DNA of 64,000 nucleotides. Source: Casuarina equisetifolia. Its lineage: Eukaryota; Streptophyta; Magnoliopsida; Fagales; Casuarinaceae. Position numbers and translations under genes: made by a program. Each line of letters begins with the position of its first letter. Positions within the stretch are counted from its first letter, which is position 1. Below are positions 40,889 to 53,285 of this stretch, one piece after another. The notes beneath the pieces were generated by a model. That model was not told the DNA's origin and searched no databases. It was given only the letters and a program-made list of their open reading frames with translations. The stretch spans positions 1,062,166 to 1,126,165 of the forward strand of contig CM052362.1 of the NCBI GenBank assembly GCA_028551475.1, written 5' to 3'.

Positions 40889-43800
40889 CTAGGCTTCAGG
40901 CTCGGTCTCGTCTTCACCCTCGGTCTCGTCTTCACCCTGAGTCTCGTCTTCGTCCCCGTAAGATTCCACTCCAGTGGCAGTTATTGCAGCTTGAGTCACC
41001 ATTATTGTTGCAACTTTTTTTCCATGACGAAGCAATTTTTTGCGCTGCATGCTCTTCTTTTTGCTTCTTTCCTTGATACACTCATGAATAACAATAAGTG
41101 CGACTATGAATGCACGATCAACGTTCGAATAAATTTTCACCATGGTTATGTCTTTACTAGTTGAGGCACTTCTAGTGACCGCCTTCTTCTGCGTCTGTAA
41201 ATTTCATATCAAACAGCAAAGTTAATTTGAAGTTCTCTTTTTAAGTATTTCTAAAATGTCAACCATTGTTCATATGTTGAATCATGCTTAATTAATTGAA
41301 TACAAAAAAGTAGGAATCCCTACCTGAGCAAGTATTGTGGAAGATTCTTCCTTATAGACAACTAGCGAGTCCTCAGATTGACTTTTTTCGATCCTAAAGT
41401 CACAAAAATCTTCCTTTGTGTTTTTTTCCAAGAACACACATAACCTGTTCTTTTTTCCAAACGCTGCATCTCGCCTAACAGTAAAAATTCGATTACTTTT
41501 CTCATCGCTCTCACCCTTAAAAACTCTCCATCTCCTACGTGTACTGAGCATCTGCAAAGCCACATTTTTACGAACAATAATCATTCACAAGACATGGAAA
41601 CATATAACAGATTTATTCTGTTATCTTTTGTGATTAATCAGCAATATAAGAAACTTGCAAAGGGAAACAAAAAAAAAAAAAAGGAAGAAAGAAAGAAAGA
41701 AAGAAAGAAGAATATAAGAAAATGGAAAGATCAACCCATAGCAATAAATGAATATTAGCCAATAATATCAAAGTTAGGCGATATTATCCAAACCTTCTTC
41801 ATAGTAACAATGGGATTTCCTGCACCATCAACTAGAACTCGACAGCTATTGAATATTTTCTCTTTTTTTTGGACTTCGAAACTGATGCTACTGTCACTGA
41901 CATCTCTGACAACGAATTTGGAAGTGCTCCGGACCTCTCTACTAATCTCAAGTTCTATTGGAGAAGAAGCACAATGCTGAGGGCCAATGACGGGAACAGG
42001 AGTGGGTAGACCAGTTGGTTCTCGATTCTCTAATGGTGGTGAATGCGTATCAAGAGGACCAGAAGCTATAGCATCATATTTTTCAAGCAAACTTAGCAAG
42101 GAATCATTTAGTTCAGTACCCTGACAAAGAACCTCCGCATTCCTGCCACAACCAACAAGAAAACGTGAGAATTTTGAACAAGTCTACAGATACATGCATA
42201 TAGAGATTGGCCACACAGGATAACATTAACTATACGGACTCATGCCCTCAATCAAATAAGGTCAATAGCATGCCCAAAATAAGTTATGCAAAATGAAGTA
42301 GCTTAGAAGGAAACTGACTCAGTTGTAGGAAGCAGTTGCTTCAGTTTTTCCTGGTTGGAACGGCAAAGGTAGACAAGATTAACTATATCTTCACGCTTGG
42401 AAGCCTACAAACACAAACAGAAGGATCATGCAATTACCCGAAAGAGAATTTGCATTAAGGACAGAACCAGACCACCATTTCACATACTGCAGGGTCACTG
42501 CGATTCACAGCTCCAAGCATGTCACTTAAGAGCTTCATATCCTTACGCATAGAATCCATGCTTGACAAACGAAGATCATTTTGAAAAATCAATCAGAAGA
42601 AGATCAAAAGTACAGTTTATAATCCCAGAATAGACACAAATAGAGTGGTAGAAAACAAAAGCAATAAGGGACAACAAGATGCATAGGCCAAAGACAAACC
42701 ATCACCTTAAACTTCCAATCTCAGTTGCAATTGTTTCGTCAGGCCTCCTTGCAGAATTGCTAGGCATTCCATATCCTGGCTGAGCCAGTATGGGAGTAGG
42801 ATGGGTTACAGGCGGTGTAATTACTGGAGCTGCATCTAAAGAACGTTTGGGAGATTCTATGCCATCATGCTGCCATTCATTAAACCCAAAACTGTGATTA
42901 TTCCTTTAGGATAAGACATATAAATAACCTATTTTTCCATGAACAAGCGCTATTTTCTTTTTTGACGTAAAAGGAGGGAAATGAAATTCAGGGAAATTAA
43001 CAATCATCAAGGAGCCAAAGAATATCTGTGGTCACTGTCGAGCAAAATAGGTCCAACAAAATGAAGATCAATCCCCAAAGCATTTTCTTGATTAGCAAAG
43101 CAAATGTTATTGGAAATATTACCTATAAACTCAGCCCCACCCTTAATCCCACTATGTTACTGATTATTGGATGAAGTTGCTTCTTGTTGAACTAATGCGA
43201 CAGCCCATAAAGTGCACCATGAAATATGCTAACTACTAGAAACAGTATTATGGTAAGACATGTAAACTTATTATCAATTTTTGTAATAGAATGAGAAGGA
43301 TTCCATGTAATTGATCCAATCATTTAGCATTCCACAGTCAATACAAAAGCAGGCATGAAAGAGTCACCAAGCAGAACTATTTGAATTTTGGAAAGCGATG
43401 CCTTACCCTTAGTTCCACATATGCATTATAGTACTGAGGATGTTTTCCTCCAGGACCCTTAAAAGCCTTCTGCCAAGAGTCTAGCAACACCAAGATTTTT
43501 TCCCTCACTTGCATATCTGCCTGCAAAATCCATCCGCACAAACACTTTACGGGTGGAAGTTAAAAAAAATACAAAATAAAAAAAGGGAAAAAGAAGAAGG
43601 ATCATCCAGATCTTCTAAGCAAACTCAAAAAACTACCAAAAGGAGCATTAAAAAAATGTCAATCACCAATATGAAAAATTTCAACAACTAAAATTGCTGA
43701 TTCAAGTAGGGAGTATTGACCATCCAACATACAAAGACAACAAAAAGATATACTAATCATGTGAACAGATCACAGTTGCCACTCTTTTCATCTATCAAAC

Positions 43801-45396
43801 TCAAGATCCGTACTCAGTGCAACATAATTAAATAAGTTTAACTCAGTTCAATAAGGCCACAGAACATACTATTATTCATAGGGGATAAACCATCGCTCAA
43901 ATAGACAGATCTTCCTCATCACGCCCCATAATAATGGCATAGTGATTGCACAATCCACGATATCTTTCCATGAAGGACCCCTGCCCTCCAGATACAGGGG
44001 CCCGAAATTTAATGTTACCATCCCTAGTTTTACATACTTATCAGTGTGCAAGGCTGCAACCATGTGTTCTAGATAACAAGGGTCACTAATCAAATTAACC
44101 CACCAAAAGCGAAAATTAAACCTGTGTGCAGGACTTACAAAAGCAGATGGGTGGATCTAGTCATTCTGATTACCTACAAATTAACTTCAATAAAAAATAC
44201 CATTCGCGCATGCTACTCAAGAACCATGCATCTCACGTTGAATTAAACTATCCAACAAAAAGAAGTATGGGACCTACCTTCTCCTTGACAATCTTGATCA
44301 TCTCCTCCACTAATTTTTTCTCAGCAATTTGAAAATGAACAAACTCATCATAACAATTTTTAACTATCGCGTCCAAAAGCTGCAAAGTTAGATCCACACA
44401 CAATTAATTCATGAAAAACAAAAAATTCTGCATAAAAGAAGCCGAAGTTCTCCATAAAGAAACCAAAAACACAAGAGTAGATACATGAATAGATGAAATT
44501 TGAGTTTCGATATTGGGGAATAAGTTCAAATTAGTCAAATAAAAGAAAAAGGTCCCAACCAAAAAGTACCGTCAAAGAGAGCAATTGAACATCTCGGTTA
44601 TTATGATGCAATCTTTTCCCCAGGGCTTCAACAATATCTTTCACTTGCCTGAGCAAATAAACACATTCCCGTCAATAAACCAGCAAAAATTTTGTCTCAC
44701 TCTTCCAAATAAAAGCATGCTGAAACTTTCCAAAAAAGGGAAAAAAAGAGTTGGAACTAATTCCGAAATTCAACAAAATCCAACGTCATCTCAAAGGAAG
44801 ATAATTTATGGATTACTTTTTCCCAAAAAAGACACAAAAAAAAAAGTATTTTTCCTTCGCAGTCGACCTTTTATCGCGTCTTTGTCCTGTCCATTCAACC
44901 AAATGCTAGTATAAAAAGGAGAAGCGTCTTATAGCATAAACCGCCTATAATAGTCTTTCAAAGGTCTGCTATTTCTATCAAAAAATTTTAAATAAGAAAC
45001 TCTAAACATCCCAACACGAGACAAATAAAAAAGTAATCAATATTGCAACTAACAATCAAAATCAAAAGGAAACCAAATAGATACATAAAGAGGAATAACT
45101 GAAAATTTAAACACAGATAAACCCAAAAAACCAATTTTTTCTTCAAACCGAAACCCGAGACTAAATTAACGTCAATCTCAACCTCATCAGGACTCAAGAA
45201 AACGGTAAAAAGAAGAGAGCTTCACCAAAAAAAAAAAAAAAAAAAAAGCGGCTCGCCTCTACTATTACCCATGATTTGAGTTGATGGAATCGCAGATTGC
45301 CATGTTCATAGCCCAATCAGGACTCCTCAGACGATCGCTTGTCGCGTTCTCCACTGCCACAGTCGCCGGAGCCGAGGACGACGATGAAGTCGCCAT
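40889..45396 (-). CDS. VHS-GAT-LOR fusion protein (VGL), copy 2
   Basis: I model ten exons: 45396-45269, 44648-44570, 44379-44278, 43520-43407, 42869-42706, 42560-42488, 42404-42319, 42142-41794, 41551-41324 and 41194-40889. They sum to 1629 nt (542 aa), in phase throughout. Residues about 14-141 are a VHS domain ([47 protein letters not shown]). After a Pro-rich linker, about 190-280 are a GAT domain ([45 protein letters not shown]). About 300-475 are a LOR domain ([58 protein letters not shown]). The tail is basic, then acidic with GEDETE repeats. VHS and GAT place it with TOM1-like sorting adaptors at endosomes or the plasma membrane; LOR is the LURP1 family fold. Normal TOL proteins lack LOR. 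Exon 6 uses a shifted acceptor, as the ancestral AG is now CG. Confidence 0.85.
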
Positions 45397-46582
45397 CTTC
45401 GTCTATCTGTACCTCCCTTACTCTCTTCTCCGCTGTCCCCCCCACACGCACAGAAACAATCTTTGCGCACAACAGAGATGAAAGGCTGTCCCATTTGCTT
45501 TTATGGTCCCTCGCCGTCCCCCTTGTCGCTGTACAGTCTCTCGCAGCCTCCTTTTGACTTGGAGTCCCCAGCTCTCCCCTTTCTTAAGACTTTCTTGCGC
45601 TGTCCAGTCCATTTTTGTGGATAAGAATGGACTGAGCGCGTAAAAGCGCGTTATTAAAGAGTAAATAAAAGATATAAAAGATTGAAGAATCAAAATAACT
45701 AGAAAAAGTTGATAAGAATTACTTTATATTAGAAGTTTTAGAAGAAAATAAAACTCTAAAAGTTAACTTATGTGTAAATAATAGAGAATTCAAGGATCTT
45801 TATTTTACTTAAAATCACTCTGTGCTAGTCGTCCCTGAAGTGTGAAAATGAGATTTGCACACTCTACCCCTTGGCCATTTCTCAAAGCAAGTCGACAGCA
45901 GGTGAGAGCGAAGCGGGAACCTTCAAGATTTTCTCTTTTAACGCAAATTTCGTAGACACAAAAATCAATAAATTCATATTTTGAAGTGGCCATCTTTGGT
46001 AGGTCTTGGCTTATTTGTGCTTTCTTAAATATAAAATATTTGTTTTAACACAATATCATGGAATAGAATATTATGTGATTAATACAAATATTCCTTGTTT
46101 GTTTTTGACACAAATGGACCACCATTTTTCAGGCGAATTTTGTGTTACGACTTGAGTCCTATACCAACATACAATCACGGAATACAAGAAATTTCAATAA
46201 AACATTATTTATCAATACTTTTTTTTTTTAATAAAGTTGGAGAACATGTATTTTTTTGTGATTTTTTTTTTCTTCACTGAAAGATTGCTGACGTTCGCTA
46301 TGCAATGATGACGTGTCTCGCGTAAATAACCGATTTCAAGAGAAGTAGGCTTTTATTAAAAGGATAGAAATAAAAATAAATAAAGGATTTATTACAAAGA
46401 TTTTAATTGCGATAAGATAGGTCTCACCAAAACTGTAATATTAGATGACCGCTATATTTAACAGTACCATGCAGTCAATTAGAGTATATCGTGATAAGAT
46501 ATGAATATAAAAAATAAAAAATAAAAAGGACGACAACTGTGACATAAAAAAGAGAACTTTAATAGTTTATGAGCAAGTATCT
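45397..46582. other. VGL copy 2 upstream region and intergenic DNA
   Basis: The first about 200 bp are the GC-richer leader and promoter side of VGL copy 2. From about 45650 to 46560 the sequence is AT-rich and I recognise nothing in it. At 46562-46582 a short stretch (tatgagcaagtatctg) copied from PI4KA1 exon 13 (about 21968-21985) sits against the breakpoint of the truncated PI4KA1 copy. Confidence 0.5.
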
Positions 46583-49500
46583 GCACAACATAAAACAGCA
46601 TTACCTCTATCACAGTGATCATAAAAATTTGGATGTTGAATATGTAATTTCCACCACTACTAAACTATCACATTCCATTTGATCTGATGTACGCTAAATT
46701 CAAATGAGACATACCTTCCCAGAGGCAGCATCTTTCCCTGATTCTCCTTCAGTTGTCCACCACTATTAAACTCATCGCTTGTTAAATAGAAGCCAACATA
46801 GATTACACTGAAACCATATTATATTTTGCAGTTCTCATCACAACCAAAGAATAATTATCAGATATACAAATAAAATAAGGATAGACTGTGATAGGGCACT
46901 CTCAACCAATGCTTTAACCCCAGCTTACATTAAGGTCATATTTTTTTGGATGCTAACTGCTCGAACAAATCTATGAAGCATGAGATTAACAGACATTAAA
47001 TTTTTCTTGAATTAGTGAAGTAAACATGAATATCTATTTCTTCACTCAGATTTGTACAGTGATGGTGAATATTGTTGCATATACAAGCCAAACAAAAATC
47101 TTTATTTCTAAATTAAATGTGACAATTTCCTAAATTTACTCTGCTGTCTGTCCTAAAAGAAATGCTCCACTCATTGAAAGGCTAACTATTTATCTGAAGA
47201 GGGATTAGCCACCACCCTATTACAACTTATGCCAATAAAAGAATTATATACTAAAACAATTCGGTAAAATTTTATTGGTAATGGTAGGATTTTTTTTTCA
47301 CCTGGAGATGCCATATCAGAATGTGGGCAAATATATCATCCCCTTGAGCTGCTCTAAGCAAATAACCCTCTACTAACCTCTGCAAAAAGATGAAAAATAA
47401 GAAAAATTAAGACATTCACAAAAGATGATATGACATATTTGTGTTGGCATTATTTGGCCAGCAGCCGAAGGAAACTTGTGCTTGCACTGATTTGGAATCT
47501 GCTGGGCTGTGCAACTTCAGTTTGGTGGGTCAAATAATAAAAACTGACAATAGTACAACTGCTATACAAGAGGTGCATTTTAACTGAAATATTTTCCTTT
47601 GTCAGTATCTTCATTGGTATCTGCCCACATAAGTTATCAATAAAGAGGAAATTTTTTAGCTTGGACTGGCAAATATTTCATCCCACATAAAAAACACCTC
47701 AAATTGAATAAGGTTCAGAATGTTTAAAAATTCCCCCACAACTCTGCCAGCACAAAGTGAATCAATATTGTATCATGATAAACCTATCCAACATCGGAGC
47801 AGAAAAAATTATCAAAATGCCAACAGTTGGATCCAATTATTAACGTGCAAATTGGCAGAACATACTTACACCCAGATCACACCTACACTTGCAAGGAAAC
47901 CATAAACATCTTTGTTAGATATCTAACCTCTTCATCATATCGCAGGGCCTGCACAAGCTGTGGCATGAAGAAGGTTACTCGCTTGGGAGGATAGGACTCC
48001 AAAACCCTAAGAACATATGCCATAACACGTGGATTTCCCTTGTAAGCAGGAGTGAGGAACTCAAGGGCTTGTGTAATTGAACAGGGAGCCCAGTGTGGCA
48101 ATTGTTGCAGAAGTGCAGAATTCTCATCAACAGCCTTTGGGGTGACAAAATATGGTAATGCTTCAGGTATGCAGCGGACATCCACTATATGAGACTACAA
48201 GAAAAAGCCCACTCGATAGAAGACATCACAGTTCAAACAGCCTTGAATAACTAAGGGAAGATGGCCTGTCATGGCCAAAAGGATTCACGATAATGAGTAA
48301 ACACACCTGGACCAACTGAGCTATTTCAGCCTTCAAATATGCATTTGTAGGGAATCTTAAGGCCAGGGAAAAGGCAATACGAGGATCCACAGAGAAAGCT
48401 GTCCTTGCATATTCAATCCATTTTTCTGAAGTAATTTTAGTCCGGGATGATGTATTTTCCCTGAAATATGATTGGAAATACAAAAATGAAAATATTTTAC
48501 ATCCAGAATGAATCACCTCTGCAACATAAATTCCCAAACAAGAAACCCCCTCCCCCCAGGGAAAAAAAAAAAAAGAAGAAGAAAGAAAGAAATGAAAGCA
48601 AGACAATGAAAACATTCTCCACTACGACAAAAGATTACTTTGAGTTAAGGGGTTGGGCCCAAACTTCCAGCCTATCGGCCTCATGCTGGCATAGCATTAA
48701 AAGTAGCTGCTTTCGCTTTTCTCTCCCCACTGCATAGTTCTCCATCTGGCCCCAGATAGGGTGATGCTGATCATTCTGCAGACACAGAAGAAATCTCTGA
48801 GAACATATTGACAAAGAAAGCTTGCACAATTGACAGGAGGAAACACAATAAGAACTGCCCCAAAACCGAAGACAGACACATCCATTCAGAATGGAGAGCC
48901 ATATCCGAGACCATCAAGTGTGTATATAGATTCTATCTGCTGCAAACATAATCATCTTACCAGTTAATTATGGAACTTCCATTTTCACGTGCCCGTACTT
49001 TTGAATCAGATTGAGAAGCATCCACTCGCTCATTTGAAAGGTAGTGAACAAAAAGAGAGACAGATTGAGCCTCACTCTGGGTGAAATTCATATTGTTCCT
49101 ATCATACCACTCAGGCTCATAAGCAAACCAGCCCAATGAGGCCCTGTAGCATACATCAGCGAAAACATTCAATTCCTCCAAAAAGCAAGTTTACCTAAGT
49201 ATGTCAACTAAACAGAAAACTGTTCCTAACAAAACACTTTACCAAGAACAAGTGTCCAAAATACCAACATGGACATTAAGTTATAACTACACTTAATCAA
49301 CAAGCCACTGTAAGGCTTGATATCAGAAGTTCAATATCATCAACGGGCAAACAAAAAGTGCAAGAAGAAAGATATCTGAATTGAAAAACTAACATTAACA
49401 GGAATTTCACTTTCATGCTTGCAGCCAATGCTCTAACTATAGACCACCAACACCACAAATTTTATAAACTGAATACTCTTAAAAATTGTCTGAATAAAAC

Positions 49501-52500
49501 ATCATGTCAACTTAGAATCTACATTGACTCTGGGAAGAAAAAGTGGACAAGAAAAAAAAGGTGTTACTAGATATCTTTAGTCTTATTGGTAACGAAAAAG
49601 ATGCATTAATTAAAGTTGTCTATACACATCAAAGTTAAGTAATTCAGCAGAAATTTCTCAGCTTGCAATTCAGGCTATGCACAAATCTAGAAGAGAAGAC
49701 CAAAAGTCAAGAAAAACAATGAATTCAAGGTTGCTCAGAAAATGGACAAGAGAAATTGTTATAAGACATCAGTACAGATGCTAATAGGTAGTCAATAAAG
49801 AATTCAGAAAGTACTAAGAATGCAGAATTCAAAGAAATAAAAAAAGTCATTGCCATCACCTATAAATTCGGTCCTCCAGCAGCTGAAGACCTGTTTTGAA
49901 ATTCTGCAAATTGCCCTGGGACTGGCATGGGCAGAACTTTAGCCCAAGAAGCATGACAGTGAAAAAAGTACCAGTGGCTGCAGGATGGTGTGAAAAGTTC
50001 CAAGGGTGTTTTGTTGTCCCCTGTAGCAACCGACCAAGGAGCAAGAGTTGCTCAACACTATTGTGACGAATGACCTATACAACCAAAACAAAGATAAAGT
50101 ACCACAGACAGCTAATGAAAACAGATAAAAAAGAAAAAATAATCAACCTGAATTAAAAAAGCAACATCCAAATAGAAAAGATGCCCACACAACTTGGCCA
50201 ATCATTGTAGAAATCTATGTCTACATGATGTAAACATAACTCAATCCATGGCAACACCAAGGAAAGTGACAAATGGCCAGGCAATTAGAAATTTTCCTCA
50301 TTAACTATGGCTACTTCTATGCATTTTGATCCATAATATTGCTTGAGTGAGATTCCATAAATGTGGTATCTTTCACAGGGAAGAACGAACACACACAACC
50401 GAGCATCATGGACTGGAGAAACTTTCCTCATGCATCCTAAAGTAATCAGTACAGAAATTCTACTGTTGCTACCATTCCTTTATTGCATGAAGATCGTGGA
50501 AGGACAAATTAGCAATCCCATTGGCAAAATGGAAGACACTTGGTAAGGTAACCATACTCCTGTCAGAAAAATGAATTACTCTTACTCTGATAGCCACACG
50601 ACCAGTATTTGGTCCTTTACCAGAAAATGTAGCAAGATTACTTTACTTCTTCTATCAGATTCCAGATGTATCAAACTGTACTCTAAACAAGAATACTGGG
50701 ACCACTAAAACAATGGCCACTGAAGTGGACCATTGGATCCCAGGAGATGCAACATTGAAGACACTAATTCAACTATGATGAAGGTCATAGAAGATCCACT
50801 GAAGTGGTGAGACAAGATTCAAAGATGAAAATGTTGTTATGCAGAAACTAAATGAACTAGTCCAATTAATGCTGGTATTACATATCATTTAGGAGCCAAT
50901 AGGATCTAAGAGAAAAAAAGAGAGGGAGACAAACTTCAGTAATTCCTAACCTCAAAACGATCAATTAAAAATCCAAGCCATAGTCTATGAGCAAGTATCT
51001 GTTCAACTGGATCTGTTTCAGGTTGCATTTCTGGCTCTCCAGGAACAAGGTGAGGCCTTAATTTTGCAGAAGGACCTGAACTTCGTGTCTCAGAGGCAAA
51101 AAGGCCTCGCTTTGTATCGATTGTCCATAACCATGCATCAACAAGCTCAGCAAGTACTAGAGATCCCAATTGAGGTGCAGCAGAAACTAATCATGTCCAA
51201 ATGAAAACACCAGTTTCTATTGCATCAAGGGTAGAAATGTAAGCCGGACACCAACAAAGAAGACGAAGAAGTTGTGAGAAGCCCTCTAGATTTGATCTTG
51301 ATTCAGAATCCTACCAAATAAAAGAAATCAGATAAAGAGAACAGTGTGTCATACAAGATTCTTCCATTCTGTAGAAGTACAAACGAAATTTGCAAATATT
51401 TTACCAGATTTGATAGAAGTAATGCAGTAGCCTGAGAACAAGTTTCACGAAACTGTGACTTGTCCAATTCTCCACCTTTTTCAGCAATGTTAACAAATTG
51501 TTGAAGTAGACGCACAAACTTAGTAAGTAAAATCCCATTGAAAGCATCATCCTCAGCCTGTGGCTGCTGAGGAAATGCACCAGATATCAACCTTTGAAGG
51601 CCAACCCCAAGCCCAAAGCCTGTTGAAGCACCTGATTGAAAGCCACCGATACTATTATACAACCTTCTCATGCCAGCAATCTCCCCTGCATGGTTGCACT
51701 TAACTGTTGCGCTGACTATACCAGTACTAAGTACCTCCAAATTAAAGGCTTCAGTTAATTTTAAGTTTGCACCTGATGCCGCAGCTGCAGCAGCCATGAC
51801 TGCCGGAATGTTTGCTGTTTGTATGCCTGTCCAGATATCATTTTTCCCTGTTCCGATCCTTGTCTCAGATAAAAGAGAGACCACATCAGTTGTGTGCTGC
51901 GCTCTTTGCCATGTGTTTGCTTTGCAAAGCTTTTCCTGAATTGTACCAACAAAATCCATAAACATGAGAATAAAAACTAAAAACTTAGGCCAAAGATGTC
52001 TTTATAACATCACTGACACTAAAGTAGTGGTAGCAATAGTGATGACAAAGATGTTAAATAGATTTGACTGGTAAATATCAGTTGTTACAATTCAACATTT
52101 CGCAAGGTATTAGATGAACCAATTCATCATCTCAAAAAGAGTCATTTTTTGAAACTTGGGATTCCAATTAGGAATTACAATAAACCATTACTTGAAATCG
52201 TCTAAAATCTTATAACAATTGGTACCATCTTGCAAATGTCCTACTTATTAGGTATTTATCAGTAAATAATCATACATGAAACATGGATAAGGCCAACAAA
52301 CAGTTTGAAAGATCACTAAAAAGGCCAAAAATGTCTCCTTCATGGGTGGACCTATGTCTATTCCAGGAGGTCCTAAAAGTTAATTGAACATCCATATGGC
52401 AACTTCCCTAGTAACAACTATGACTACCATCCAAAAAAGACGCACACACATGGGATGTATATATCCAAGTATCTATCTTGTAGACAGAGAGAGGAGAAGA

Positions 52501-53220
52501 AGAAAGGAAAGAGCAGTAAAGAGTACCACAAAAATTGATACCGAAAAGAAATGAGATCATATCTGGCATCAGATAAGAAATCATTATCCCAAAAAAAAAA
52601 TAAAAAAAAATCCAGCGAGGTAAATTTACAAACATGAAAGGTTTCAGTCTTCAAAGCTATAACCATCGAAGAGCAACAAAAGTATATTTGTGCACCTGAA
52701 GAAGACCCTGGCTAGTGCAAGGAGCATATGAAAGCGATCTTATGACCCATTCTCGAACTATTTTTTGGTATAAAGAACGAACTGCCACCATCCAAGCAGG
52801 ATCATTGACAACAGTAGTGGGTGACTCATTATGAATTGAGAACAGCAAGGAATCTAGACAACATGAATTCCACAAAACCTGCATTCATGTGGTTCAGATA
52901 GCTTGTAACTATCAACAAAAAATTAACAAATAAAAACAAAGCTCAAGGGTAAATGAGAATAGTGTTCAACAAGCTATTACCTGTGGAAACTTATCTCTCA
53001 ACTGAGTCAACAGGTTCACAGCCATGTCTCGTATATGCTCCTCCCTCCGGCACATACTTCTGATCAAAAAACAGGTATGGGCATAAAGGGTTGAGTCCCT
53101 TAACTCAGCATCATCACCTGTATCAGATATCCGATCCTCCTGAACCAAGATGGAAGTAAAAATGATGTTCACATGGGACATATCCCTGTACATAAAGCGA
53201 GAGAAAGAGAGGGAGGGAGG

Positions 53221-53285
<65 letters not shown>

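Noticed and set aside
43872..44100. Possible extra exon in VGL intron 3 ([17 protein letters not shown] in copy 1)
   Set aside because: The DNA is conserved in all three copies, but only as part of the intron. The frame has a stop in copy 3 (about 62255) and is shifted in copy 2, and the VHS domain joins correctly without it.
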